The notes under the pieces: model-generated
What the model saw: the letters and a program-made list of their open reading frames with translations, nothing else
The model's database searches: none
Told to the model about the DNA's origin: nothing
DNA from: Bog-756 sp963725275
Lineage (GTDB): Bacteria > Actinomycetota > Acidimicrobiia > Acidimicrobiales > RAAP-2
Direction of reading: 5' to 3'
NCBI GenBank assembly: GCA_963725275.1
Contig: CAVRXS010000005.1
Location: 62,001-126,000, forward strand
DNA length: 64,000 nt
Shown here: positions 1-8,937 of the stretch, in pieces
Layout: each line of letters starts with the position of its first letter
Numbering within the stretch: position 1 is the stretch's first letter
Program-made: the position numbers and the translations under genes

Positions 1-2
1 CC

Positions 3-1677
3 CGCAGCCTGTACCCGTACGGGTACGGCGACGGCGGCGGCGGCCCGACCGCGACCATGGTCGAGCGCCTCGGCCGTCTGGCGGACATCGACGGGCTGCC
101 CCGGGTCGAGATCGGCTCCGTGGCCGGCTTCCTGGATCGGCTCCGCGAGGAGGCCGGTGACCTGGCCACCTGGGTCGGTGAGCTCTATCTCGAGGCCCAC
201 CGGGGGACCCTCACCACCCACGCCGACGTCAAGCTGGCCAACCGCCGCGGCGAAGAGGCGCTCCGGTCCGCCGAGCTCTGGTCGGTGGCCGCGTCCCTCG
301 ATCGGCGCTCGGCGCTCGAGCGGGCCTGGAAGCTGCTGCTGTTCCAGCAGTTCCACGACATCCTCCCCGGCTCGGGCATCCCCTGGGTCTACGAGGACGC
401 TCGGCGCGACTACGCCGAGGTCCTCGCCATCACGGGCCCGGTCATCGCCGAAGCCCAGGGTGCGCTCGCCGGTGGGGAGGGAACCGGCGACGGTGACCGG
501 CTGGTCGCGTTCAATCCGTCCTCCTCCGACCGGACCGAGGTCATCGAACTGCCCGACGGCACCCTGGCGGTCGTCTCCGCGCCGGCGTGCGGGTGGTCGA
601 CCATCCGGCCGGACCGCGCCTGGGAGCTCGACCCGGTGGCACTCGGCGACGGCTGGCTGGACAACGGTCTCCTGAGGGTGCGCTGGGACACGGACGGGTT
701 GCTCGAGTCGGTGCGCGACCTCTCGACGGGCCGCGAGGTGCTGGCGACCGGCGAGCGGGGCAACCTCTTCCAGATCCACGAGGACCACCCCCGGGCATTC
801 GACGCGTGGGATGTCGACGGCTCGTATCTCGACCACGTCACCGACCTGGTGGCCGTGGACTCGATCGAGATCGTCGAGCGCGCGCCCTTGCGGGCCGGCG
901 TGCGCGTCGTGCGGCGGTTCGGCGCGTCCACGATCACCCAGACCATGCGCCTCGCCGCCGGGAGCCGACGGCTGGAGTTCCACACCGACGGTGGACTGGC
1001 ACGAACGGCACCGCTTCTTGAAGGTGGCCTTTCCCGTCTCGGTCCGCTCGACGCGGGCGACCTACGAGATCCAGCACGGCCACATCGAACGGCCGACTGT
1101 CGCCAACACGAGCTGGGACCAGGCCCGGTTCGAGGTCTGCGGCCACCGGTGGGCGGACCTGAGCGAACCCGGCTACGGGGTCGCGCTGCTCAACGACTGC
1201 AAGTACGGGTACGACGTTCGCGGCCACACCATGCGGCTGTCGCTGCTCCGCGGCCCGGGCTTTCCCGATCCGGAAGCGGACCAGGGGGAGCACCGGTTCG
1301 CCTACGCCTTGTTCCCCCACTCCGGCGACCTGCGGGCGATCGACGGGGTCGTCTCGCAGGCGGAGTGGTTCAACCTCCCCCTGTCGTTCGTGCCCGGGCG
1401 GGGTGAGGGCAGGGTGGTCTCGGTAGATCGCCCGGGGGTGAGTGTCGAGGCGGTCAAGTGGGCCGACCGCGCGGATGCGGTCGTGGTGCGCCTCTGCGAG
1501 GTCTGGGGGTCACGGGGTCCGTGTCGGGTGACGCTGCACCACCCGTTCGGGTCGGTGAGCCGCACGGACCTCCTCGAACGGGAGCTCTCCCCTCTCACCA
1601 GCCGCGGTGGCACCGTCGAGCTCGAGCTCCGGCCGTTCGAACTGGTCACGCTCCTGTTCGCCGTCGACGGTGGGTGA
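3..1677 (+). CDS. Alpha-mannosidase, GH38 family, C-terminal part (5' end outside window, frameshifted)
   Basis: The reading frame is open from the first bases and carries the GH38 stretch LYPYGYGDGGGGPT at its very start, so the catalytic N-terminus lies before the window. The helical middle domain follows (FQQFHDILPGSGIPWVYEDA), then the C-terminal beta-sandwich. The frame breaks near position 990: the first frame ends in LEFHTDG and the next resumes with VDWHERHRFLKVAFP, the conserved GH38 segment. Removing one G in the GG at 990-991 joins the two. The product would hydrolyse alpha-mannosides, probably in the cytoplasm because no signal peptide is visible in this part. Family assignment is strong; exact substrate is unknown. 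Confidence 0.88.
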
Positions 1678-1680
1678 CAA

Positions 1681-1733
1681 CGGCCGCTCGATCCGTACAG
1701 GAGCCGGCAGGAGACGCCGGGAAGGAGCGGCCG
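1681..1733. terminator. Stem-loop between convergent genes
   Basis: A 9-bp perfect inverted repeat, CGGCCGCTC at 1681-1689 and GAGCGGCCG at 1725-1733, flanks a smaller CCGGC/GCCGG hairpin. It lies just after the mannosidase stop and before the convergent phoU stop, so it can serve both strands. There is no clear U-run, as is common for high-GC actinobacterial terminators. Confidence 0.5.
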
Positions 1734-1772
1734 ACGATTTCGGTCGGTGGCGGTGAGTCCAGGCGGCGCTGG

Positions 1773-2396
1773 TCAGCTCGGTGCAGGATGCGTGTACAGC
1801 AGTTCGATGCGTCGCGCCAGATTCACTGCATGGTCGCCCAAGCGCTCGTAGAAGCGGGCGAGCAGGGTCACCTGCGAAGCAACAGGGGTGGGCATGGCCT
1901 CCGCGTCGATCTCTTGCATCAAGCGTGCGTGGAGGATGTCCATCTCGACGTCGTCCTCGGCGAGATCCTTGGACCTGCTCGTCCTGTCCACATAGGCAAG
2001 GGCTGCGGTTTGCCACATCTCGAGTGCGAGCTCAGTCATACGTTGGACGATGCCCCGACTCACGGGGCTCATCTCCACCCCAAGGTTGTCGACGGCACGC
2101 TGGGCAACATGCTCGGCGAGATCGGCGCTGCGTTCGAGTTCGGGAAGGATCAACAGGAGGCCGACAAATCGGCGAAGTTCGAAGCGGTCAGGGGCCAAGT
2201 CGATTTGTCGCCAGACCAGGAGTTCGACTTCGGACGTGAGTTCGTCGACCGCCTGATCACCGTCGACCACCTCCCGAGCGACGTCGATCTCACCTGCCAG
2301 AAGAGCGTGCGTCGCCTGGGCCAACGCCTGGGACACGAGAGCGAATAACTGGGCCACCTTGCGGTCGATGAGATCAGGCTCAGGGGGTGCCTCCAT
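1773..2396 (-). CDS. phoU: PhoU phosphate signalling protein
   Basis: A 207-residue cytoplasmic helical protein with two PhoU repeats. Each repeat carries the metal-binding E-R-x-x-D type motif: ELERSADLAEHV in the first half and YERLGDHAVNLARR near the C-terminus. PhoU proteins link the Pst transporter to phosphate-dependent gene control and limit phosphate uptake. The start is set by a GGAGG a few bases upstream of the ATG at 2396; the open frame extends further upstream but without coding-like sequence. It is divergent from pstS across about 380 bases, so the two probably share a regulatory region. Confidence 0.9.
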   Translation of the reverse strand: MEAPPEPDLIDRKVAQLFALVSQALAQATHALLAGEIDVAREVVDGDQAVDELTSEVELLVWRQIDLAPDRFELRRFVGLLLILPELERSADLAEHVAQRAVDNLGVEMSPVSRGIVQRMTELALEMWQTAALAYVDRTSRSKDLAEDDVEMDILHARLMQEIDAEAMPTPVASQVTLLARFYERLGDHAVNLARRIELLYTHPAPS

Positions 2397-2650
2397 AGAC
2401 CTCCAGACCCTACCCCGGAGAAGGTCATTTGTTCGCGTGGCGATAACCCGTTCGTCATCTTCAGGACACGTTGGACCCGCCAGAGATCCGCGAACACCCT
2501 GACGAGGGAGGAGACAGTGTTCGGCTCGATGGTCGCGTTTGGCCGCCCGTGACATGTATCCCTCGGCCACGGTCGGGACACGAACGAGCCCAGGACCGAA
2601 GAAAGGCAGAGGCAAGCGATTACCTGATGTTTGCACACAGATCACAAGAA

Positions 2651-2672
2651 GTTCGCTTTGTGTTCACTTCGG
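2651..2672 (+). promoter_or_regulatory. Pho-box-like tandem direct repeat upstream of pstS
   Basis: Two adjacent 11-base units, GTTCGCTTTGT (2651-2661) and GTTCACTTCGG (2662-2672), repeat the GTTCRCTT core with exactly 11-base spacing. This is the layout of the actinobacterial PHO box bound by PhoP-type regulators. A possible -10 (TACGGT, 2678-2683) follows. The rest of the phoU-pstS gap (2397-2777) shows no gene; pstS would have an untranslated leader of roughly 90 bases. Assignment is by pattern and context. Confidence 0.6.
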
Positions 2673-2777
2673 ATCTGTACGGTCGCGGCGGGTCGTCGGA
2701 TGCGTCCTCGGCACGGGCGGATTCGCCCGCCCGTGCGGCAGATCAGCTTTGGCACACGAGAGAGGTCGGGAGCACAA

Positions 2778-3971
2778 GTGGACTCAAGAACATCGCCACA
2801 GTCGGCGACGGGATTGCAACGCAAGACAAGGCGCATGCTCATCATCGGACTCGTGGCCGGAGGCTGTCTTCTGGCCGCCTGCAGCTCGTCGTCCGCACCG
2901 GCCACCACCACGACGGTGTCTCCAGGAGGCACGCTGTCCTCGAGCAACTCCGCATACCTGAATGCCGACCTGACTGCGCCGGCCGGGACCCTCCAAGCGG
3001 CAGGATCGACATTCGTGCAGCCCTTCTTCACCAAAGCGTTCTTCACGTACACCTCGATGAATTCAGGTCTGCAGGTCAACTACTCCAGCGTCGGGAGCGG
3101 CGCCGGTATCACCGACTTCCAGGCCGGGTCGGTCAATTTCGCCGCTTCTGACGTGCCAATGTCCGCGTCCGACCTGGCCAAGGTGCCCGCGTCGTCCGGA
3201 CCGGTCATCCAGATCCCCGACACTCTGGGTGGGGTGGCGGTCTCATACAACCTGCCGGGGGTGACCAAACGACTCAAGTTGGACGCAACCACGGTTGCCG
3301 GCATGTTCAACGGCACCATCAAGACGTGGAACTCACCCCAGATCAGCGCTCTCAATCCCGGTGTGGCCTTGCCTTCCAAACCCATCGTCCCCGAAGTGCG
3401 TGCGGACAGCTCGGGAACGACGTACATCTTCAGTGACTTCCTGAGTTCTGCTGCCCCCTCTGTTTGGACTCTGGGGGCGAACAAGACCATCTCGTGGCCG
3501 TCGGCTGCCATTCAGACCCCACACAACTCCGGCGTGGCTTCGAGCATTCAGTCAACGCCCTACTCCGTCGGCTACGTCGAGTTGGCCTACGCAATCCAGA
3601 ACCACTTCACCGACGCTGCGATCAAGAACGCCTCCGGGGTTTACGTGGTGCCTTCGGCTGCCACGGTGGCCGCCGACGCCAACCAGAAGACGGGCATCAC
3701 GCCAACCAATTTCTCCATTGTCAACGAGCCGGGCGCCACCAGCTACCCGATTTCCGGCTACAGCTGGGCCATCCTGCTGCAGAAGCAGACCAGTGCCACT
3801 GCCGGCGCCCAGGTGGTCAAGGTCCTTGACTGGAACACGCACACCGGAGGGGGCCAGAACCTGGCCGCCAGCTTGGACTATGTCGTGCTCCCACCGGCGA
3901 TCCAGAATTCCGATCGCGCGTCACTGCTGACGGTCACGGGTCCCACCGGGGCTGCACTGCTCACCAAGTGA
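2778..3971 (+). CDS. pstS: PstS phosphate-binding lipoprotein
   Basis: A 397-residue substrate-binding protein of the high-affinity phosphate ABC transporter. From the GTG at 2778 (GAGGTCGGGAG upstream as ribosome site) a basic segment QRKTRRM leads into a hydrophobic stretch and the lipobox LLAAC, with the lipidated Cys at about residue 35. Phosphate-site features are visible: AGSTFVQP near the mature N-terminus, the GSGAG turn and RADSSGTT in the middle. An ATG at 2631 is in frame but gives an unlikely N-terminus. It is the first gene of the pst operon. The last third follows the family but is Ser/Thr/Ala-rich. Confidence 0.92.
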   Translation: MDSRTSPQSATGLQRKTRRMLIIGLVAGGCLLAACSSSSAPATTTTVSPGGTLSSSNSAYLNADLTAPAGTLQAAGSTFVQPFFTKAFFTYTSMNSGLQVNYSSVGSGAGITDFQAGSVNFAASDVPMSASDLAKVPASSGPVIQIPDTLGGVAVSYNLPGVTKRLKLDATTVAGMFNGTIKTWNSPQISALNPGVALPSKPIVPEVRADSSGTTYIFSDFLSSAAPSVWTLGANKTISWPSAAIQTPHNSGVASSIQSTPYSVGYVELAYAIQNHFTDAAIKNASGVYVVPSAATVAADANQKTGITPTNFSIVNEPGATSYPISGYSWAILLQKQTSATAGAQVVKVLDWNTHTGGGQNLAASLDYVVLPPAIQNSDRASLLTVTGPTGAALLTK

Positions 3972-3972
3972 A

Positions 3973-3988
3973 GTCGGTCGTCACCGAC
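3973..3988 (+). promoter_or_regulatory. Hairpin between pstS and pstC
   Basis: GTCGGT (3973-3978) and ACCGAC (3983-3988) form a perfect 6-bp stem with a CGTC loop, starting two bases after the pstS stop. With no U-run and the next cistron 32 bases on, it looks like an mRNA-stabilising or partial-termination hairpin that could keep pstS transcript above pstCAB. Function is inferred from position. Confidence 0.45.
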
Positions 3989-4019
3989 CGAACGAGGTAG
4001 AGGGGGCTGACCTCACGCT

Positions 4020-4994
4020 GTGAGCACCACAGAGACACCAACACGGAGGAGCGGCAAGCCGACCGGTCGCATCGCGCTCTCCGACGGTGCGTACCGAGGC
4101 ATTCTGATGCTCATGGTGGCGATCTTCGTCGCGTTGGTGGCGTGGTACGTGATTTCGATCGTGGTCCAGTCGAAGCCGGCATTCTCTACCCTTGGCTTCT
4201 CGTGGATCTTCCAGAAGGTCTGGAACCCGAGCCACAACAAGTACGGTCTGCTCCCATTCATCCTCGGGACCATCGAAACGACCGCCATCGCCTTGGTGCT
4301 GGCGGTCCCGATCGGACTGGGGACGGCCATCGCCTTGGCCCACCTGGTTCCTGCACGAATTCGCCCCGCTCTCTCGACCGCGGTCGAGCTACTCGCTGCA
4401 GTACCGAGTGTTGTCTACGGCCTGTGGGGGCTGATTGTCCTGGCCCCCCTGTTTCGCGAGCACATCGAACCCTTCCTCACCTCCGTGTTTGGATGGACCG
4501 GCCTGTTCAATGGACAGAACTACGGAGTCGGCCTGCTCTTGGCAGGAGTAATCCTCTTTGTCATGGTCCTGCCCACGATGGTGGCCATCTCGCGCGATGT
4601 GCTCGCCGTAGTGCCGAAGGAACAAGTGGAGGGGGCCATGGCCCTGGGTGCGACCCGATGGCAGGTACTCCGCAAGGTGGTGCTGCCCGGCGCCCGCACC
4701 GGGATCTTGGGTGGGTTCACCCTGGCCATGGGTCGCGCTCTCGGCGAGACGGTAGCGGTTGCTCTCGTCATCGGGAATTCGCCGTTCATCGCGCACTCCG
4801 TCAAGGCGCCGGCGGCCACGCTCGCCTCTCTCATCGTCAACAACTTCGGTGAATCCACCGGCACCGAGCTGAGCGCGCTGCTCGGGGCCGGCCTGGTTCT
4901 GCTGATCATCGGGATCGGAGTGAACGCCATCGCCCGGACCCTTGTCCACGGCACGGCTCGCGCCAGTGGCGCCACCTCGGTGGCGGTGGCCTGA
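4020..4994 (+). CDS. pstC: PstC phosphate ABC transporter permease
   Basis: A 324-residue inner-membrane permease with about six hydrophobic segments after a short polar N-terminus. The EAA-type coupling loop that contacts PstB is clear: EGAMALGATRWQVLRKVVLP around residues 200-220. It starts at GTG 4020, 48 bases after pstS, and ends in TGATG, so its stop overlaps the pstA start by one base. With PstA it forms the phosphate channel. The base composition of the pst genes looks somewhat less GC-rich than the downstream catabolic genes. Confidence 0.93.
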   Translation: MSTTETPTRRSGKPTGRIALSDGAYRGILMLMVAIFVALVAWYVISIVVQSKPAFSTLGFSWIFQKVWNPSHNKYGLLPFILGTIETTAIALVLAVPIGLGTAIALAHLVPARIRPALSTAVELLAAVPSVVYGLWGLIVLAPLFREHIEPFLTSVFGWTGLFNGQNYGVGLLLAGVILFVMVLPTMVAISRDVLAVVPKEQVEGAMALGATRWQVLRKVVLPGARTGILGGFTLAMGRALGETVAVALVIGNSPFIAHSVKAPAATLASLIVNNFGESTGTELSALLGAGLVLLIIGIGVNAIARTLVHGTARASGATSVAVA

Positions 4995-5905
4995 TGACCG
5001 CGCTCACCTTGGACGCGACGTCCGACCCCATCCTCGTGCGTCGGGAGCAGATTCAAGCAGTGGCGGCTGCGACCCTCGGTCGGCGGAAGATCTACTCGAA
5101 GATCGCCGTGGGTATTTGCTGGGCCTTCTTGGCCATCGCCATCGTGCCCCTCGTGGGTGTGGTCCTGTACGTCGTGATCAAGGGTCTCCCCGCCTGGAAT
5201 GTCGACTTCTTCACCAAACCCACCTACCCCGAGGGAATACCGGGCGGAGGGGTATTCAACGCCATCGTGGGAACCGCAGTGATCGGGCTCATCGCCACAG
5301 CGGTGACTGTCCCGCTTGGCCTCCTCTGCGGCCTGTTCCTGGCCGAATCGGACGGGAGGATCGCCTCCAGCGTGCGCTTCACCGCCGACGTCATGACTGG
5401 CGTGCCGTCCATCACGATCGGCATCTTCGGCTACCTCGCCATCGTCAGGAACTTCGGCTACAGCGGTCTGGCCGGGGCCTTCTCGATCGGGATCATCATG
5501 CTGCCGGTGATCATCCGAGCAGGCGAGACTGCGTTTCGGGGCGTGCCGAGCCAGCTGAACGAAGCCGCCACGGCCCTCGGGGCCCGCAAGGCCACCATCG
5601 CCCGCCGTGTGGTGGTACCCGCCGCCATGCCTGGCGTCATCACAGGCGTCCTGCTTGCCGTGGCCCGCGGCTTGGGCGAAACGGCACCGCTGCTCCTCAC
5701 GATCTTCGGCAACCAGTACATGCAATGGAATCCGAGCAAGCCAATGAATGCACTGCCGTTGACAATCTTCAACGACAGCAGTCAACCCTACGCCGATCTC
5801 GTGCAGATCGCCTGGGGGGCGGCTCTGCTGTTGATGGTGGTGGTGCTTGCGCTCAGTGTCGGCAGCCGCGTCCTTGCAGCCATTCTGCAGAAGGAGAGAC
5901 GATGA
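4994..5905 (+). CDS. pstA: PstA phosphate ABC transporter permease
   Basis: A 303-residue partner of PstC with several membrane segments and its own EAA loop, LNEAATALGARKATIARRVV, around residues 180-200. The ATG at 4994 overlaps the pstC stop by one base and the gene ends in an ATGA overlap with pstB, so translation of pstC, pstA and pstB is probably coupled. Length is normal for the family. No anomalies were seen. Confidence 0.93.
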   Translation: MTALTLDATSDPILVRREQIQAVAAATLGRRKIYSKIAVGICWAFLAIAIVPLVGVVLYVVIKGLPAWNVDFFTKPTYPEGIPGGGVFNAIVGTAVIGLIATAVTVPLGLLCGLFLAESDGRIASSVRFTADVMTGVPSITIGIFGYLAIVRNFGYSGLAGAFSIGIIMLPVIIRAGETAFRGVPSQLNEAATALGARKATIARRVVVPAAMPGVITGVLLAVARGLGETAPLLLTIFGNQYMQWNPSKPMNALPLTIFNDSSQPYADLVQIAWGAALLLMVVVLALSVGSRVLAAILQKERR

Positions 5906-6750
5906 TCGATCCAACTGCTCCGCTAGACGATGGCATCTCCGTCGACACTGGCCAGGTACTGGCGGAGTCACCTGCCGGCAGTCCGGTAATGCGCCTCGAG
6001 CAGGTCACCGTGGCGTTCGCAGGCCGAAAGGCGGTTCGCGACGTCAGCTTCGATGTGCACGAGGGTGAAATCACTGCCCTTATCGGACCCTCTGGATCGG
6101 GAAAGACCACACTGATTCGTGCCTTGAACCGCATGCACGACACGGTGCGATCGGCGGCTGTCACGGGCACCATCATGCTGGGTAAAACCGACGTCAATGC
6201 CAAATCCACTGACGCGACGCTGCTCCGGAGTCGCGTGGGCATGGTCTTCCAGCGGCCAAACCCCTTCCCCACCATGAGCATCTACGAGAATACGGTTGCC
6301 GGGCTGCGGTTCAACGGGGTCCGAAAGAAAGCACTGCTCGAGGAAGCGGCGGAATCCGCACTCATCGCCGCAGCCCTCTGGGACAGCGTACGGGACCGCC
6401 TGAAGGCCCATGCCTCGACCCTGTCCGGAGGTGAACAGCAACGGCTGTGTATCGCGCGGGCCCTCGCCGTGGAACCAGAGGTGCTGTTGATGGACGAACC
6501 CACCTCTGCACTCGATCCGATCGCCACGAAGCGGATCGAGGAATTGGTCGGCGAGCTCAAGCATCGAGTGACCATCATCATCGTCACCCACAACATGCAG
6601 CAGGCCCTGCGGATTTCGGATCGCTGCGCATTCCTCCTCATGGGTGAGGACAAGGCCGGGGAACTGATCGAATTCGGTGCGACCGCCAAGCTGTTCAGCG
6701 AGCCGTCCGATTCTCGGACCCTTGATTACGTAAACGGTCGCTTCGGCTGA
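5902..6750 (+). CDS. pstB: PstB phosphate ABC transporter ATPase
   Basis: A 282-residue ABC ATPase that powers phosphate import. Walker A GPSGSGKTT is at residues 62-70, the Q-loop at FQRPNPFP, the signature LSGGEQQ at 174-180 and Walker B VLLMDEP at 194-200, followed by the D-loop SALD and the H-loop VTHN. The start is the ATG at 5902, preceded by AAGGAGAGAC and overlapping the pstA stop by four bases. The N-terminal 30 residues before MRLEQVTV are longer and more polar than in many PstB proteins. It ends the pst operon. Confidence 0.94.
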   Translation: MIDPTAPLDDGISVDTGQVLAESPAGSPVMRLEQVTVAFAGRKAVRDVSFDVHEGEITALIGPSGSGKTTLIRALNRMHDTVRSAAVTGTIMLGKTDVNAKSTDATLLRSRVGMVFQRPNPFPTMSIYENTVAGLRFNGVRKKALLEEAAESALIAAALWDSVRDRLKAHASTLSGGEQQRLCIARALAVEPEVLLMDEPTSALDPIATKRIEELVGELKHRVTIIIVTHNMQQALRISDRCAFLLMGEDKAGELIEFGATAKLFSEPSDSRTLDYVNGRFG

Positions 6751-6812
6751 GTCTCGGAGATGGTGAAGAACGTGAGGGAACGCACGTCTACCTGCGCTCA
6801 GGAAGTCATCCT

Positions 6813-7565
6813 GTGGTGACCGTCTCCGGTCTGCCCGACCCGGGTCTTCCGCGGATCTTGCTGATCGAGAGACCCCGCCCCCTCCGCGACGCTCTTGCTG
6901 CCGCGCTGCGGTCCAGGTGCTTCGCCATTCAATGCGCCCACAGCGAAGCACAAATTTTCGACCTGATAACCAGGTGGAAACCGGATCTGCTTCTTCTGGA
7001 CCTCTCGACGTACGAACGACTGAATGCTCCTGCGTGCGAATACGTCCAGAACGAGCTCGGACTCCCGACCATTCTGCTGGCAGAGGCCGGAGAGGAGGAT
7101 CTTGTGCTCAGCGCGCTTCAATCTGGAGTTCAGGATTTCATGATTCGTCCGATTGACCTTCAGTCGGTGATCATGAGGATCGATGCGGCCCTTATGAACC
7201 CGCCCAGCACGCCGTATCGAGAATTGCAGGATCTTGAAGCAGTCAAGGTCGGCCCAGTGTTGATCTATCCGTTCAGGCGAACCGTATTCATTCGAGGGAG
7301 CGAAGTTCACCTACCGAGACTCGAGTACGACCTCTTGTTCATGCTTGTTCGCGACCCCGGCCGTGTTCGCACTCGAGGAGAGATCCTTTGCAAGGTATGG
7401 GACAACCGAACGTCGGACACGCGCACACTCAATACGCATATTCGGAGGATCAGGGCAAAGGTGGAGACAGACAAGAGCCACCCCCGCCATGTCATGACAA
7501 TGCGAAACATCGGCTACTACTTTGACAGCGGCGAACGGCCAAGCGTGCCGGTCACCGCTGGGTGA
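6813..7565 (+). CDS. OmpR/PhoB-type winged-helix response regulator with degenerate receiver
   Basis: About 250 residues: an N-terminal receiver-like domain (about 15-120) and a C-terminal winged-helix DNA-binding domain (about 140-240) with LPRLEYDLLFMLV, the TRGEIL turn and the NTHIRRIRAKVE recognition helix. The receiver keeps the phospho-acceptor position (LLLLDLS), but the acidic pair reads IERP instead of DD, the conserved Thr/Ser is Ala, and the Lys is Arg (MIRPID). Normal phosphorylation is therefore doubtful. AGGAAG precedes GTG 6813; GTG 6816 is an alternative. It lies 62 bases after pstB with no sensor kinase gene beside it, and may regulate phosphate genes. Confidence 0.8.
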   Translation: MVTVSGLPDPGLPRILLIERPRPLRDALAAALRSRCFAIQCAHSEAQIFDLITRWKPDLLLLDLSTYERLNAPACEYVQNELGLPTILLAEAGEEDLVLSALQSGVQDFMIRPIDLQSVIMRIDAALMNPPSTPYRELQDLEAVKVGPVLIYPFRRTVFIRGSEVHLPRLEYDLLFMLVRDPGRVRTRGEILCKVWDNRTSDTRTLNTHIRRIRAKVETDKSHPRHVMTMRNIGYYFDSGERPSVPVTAG

Positions 7566-7567
7566 CC

Positions 7568-7960
7568 TCAGGGGGTGAGGGCGGCTGTTTCCTCGGGGAC
7601 CGCGCAGTCGGGTCGGACCACCGCGGGAGGTCTCGTGACGTCGGGATAGCGGAAGGCGTCGAAGGCGGCGACGAACTGGCGTACCGGCTTGGGGAGCTGG
7701 ACCAGCAGATGGCCCGCCGGTCGCTGGTCCTGCCCGACCAGGTCGACGAGCAACGAGCAGTGTCCGACGGTCACCGAGCGGACGAGGGACTCGGATCCCA
7801 TGACCGAGGTCAGGTAGACGGCCAGCGCACAGGAGCGGTTGTCCTTCGGCACCCCGCGGACGTTCGCCACCTGGAGGGATGTCGCCACATCGTCCGACGT
7901 CTGACCGAGCCCGGCGAGGACTCCCACGGTCTCTTTCTTGAGTCGACGAAGGTGGCTCAT
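7568..7960 (-). CDS. Conserved-looking hypothetical protein
   Basis: A 130-residue protein of unknown function. A strong GAGGAGGT sits just before its ATG. It has no signal peptide, membrane segment or Cys cluster; the centre is mixed hydrophobic (CALAVYLTSVMG, HCSLLVDLVG) and the C-terminus contains FDAFRYPDVTRPPAV. It is convergent with the response regulator with a two-base gap. I do not recognise the family. Confidence 0.65.
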   Translation of the reverse strand: MSHLRRLKKETVGVLAGLGQTSDDVATSLQVANVRGVPKDNRSCALAVYLTSVMGSESLVRSVTVGHCSLLVDLVGQDQRPAGHLLVQLPKPVRQFVAAFDAFRYPDVTRPPAVVRPDCAVPEETAALTP

Positions 7961-8039
7961 CTGACCTCCTCACGGTCTCGGACAATCGTAACCCCTCGAT
8001 GAGGGACCGGACCGCCGGACACCGACCGGGTCCGGGCGC

Positions 8040-8822
8040 CTACGGGAGGACCCAGCGTGGACGGGACCAGATCTGCCAGTACTCGAGGGTGAGGTAGCCC
8101 TCCTGGTCGTAGAGGTGCTTGCTGGCGTCGGTCGCCATGACCAGGCTGGTCGGGGGACCCGCGATCCGCCGCTGATAGGCGAGGGCCCGTATCATCCGGC
8201 GCCCGTACCCTGCCCGCTGGTTCTCCGGTGCGGTCGCGAGCGCCCACCCGACGGAGTACTTGTATTCGACGTAGGCGCTGGCTGCGCACGACAGCAGCGT
8301 GCCGTCCTCGAAGAGGCCCCATATCCGGCAGTCCGCTCGATGCAGCCGATCGTCTGCGTAGATGATGGCACCGACCTCGTCTGGCACGTCGAATGCGGCC
8401 GCTGTCAACGCGCGGGCGGCTGCCAGCTCGTGCTGCTCGAGCTGGCGGAAACTCGGGTCGTTCGCGTCGATGCCCCCGTGCTTGCTCATGAAGGGCATCG
8501 CCCCGGTGCACACCCACCCGGCATCCTTGAGCTGTTCGACCGCTCTGAGGCCGGGTCCCGCCAGCATGATCACGGCCGGGACCTTTGCCGTACGGATCTC
8601 GTCCAGCACCTGTTCCGTCGCTTCGCCCGGCTGTTCCCCATGGATGAGCGCAAGGTTGTAGTCGACGTAGCGGGTGCCGCTGAGTGCGATCCACCAGTCC
8701 GGTTCGACGTGGTGCCTGTGGTGCGCGGACCACACAGCGGTCCCCAGCCCGTAGCAGGTGCGTACGGAGGGCAGGTCGGCGAACTGGATCGGATTGGGCG
8801 ATGTCTCCACGGGACCCGGCAC
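8040..8822 (-). CDS. GNAT-family N-acetyltransferase
   Basis: A 260-residue protein whose C-terminal half has the GNAT acetyl-CoA-binding signature ENQRAGYGRRMIRAL, followed by a strand-helix ending in LYDQEGYLTLEYW. The N-terminal half (DWWIALSGTRYVDYNLALIHG) resembles a second degenerate GNAT-like fold seen in tandem acetyltransferases. The acceptor substrate is unknown. GTG 8822 is used as the start, with another GTG 12 bases inside. It is divergent from the PEP-mutase-family gene at 8938. Confidence 0.75.
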   Translation of the reverse strand: MPGPVETSPNPIQFADLPSVRTCYGLGTAVWSAHHRHHVEPDWWIALSGTRYVDYNLALIHGEQPGEATEQVLDEIRTAKVPAVIMLAGPGLRAVEQLKDAGWVCTGAMPFMSKHGGIDANDPSFRQLEQHELAAARALTAAAFDVPDEVGAIIYADDRLHRADCRIWGLFEDGTLLSCAASAYVEYKYSVGWALATAPENQRAGYGRRMIRALAYQRRIAGPPTSLVMATDASKHLYDQEGYLTLEYWQIWSRPRWVLP

Positions 8823-8937
8823 TCACCTCTGGTGTCCGTCGATCGGGCTGCTGTCGCCCGATCCGTTCCACTACTCTGCCAGACGCACGGGGTGCCCGGC
8901 AGAGGCGGGTCTCGCGACCGTCCCGTGGGAGGCGACG

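Noticed and set aside
4520..5971. A 483-codon minus-strand frame antisense to pstC and pstA
   Set aside because: Low-complexity His/Asp/Gly-rich translation with no motif, fully explained by GC-rich codons of the pst genes.
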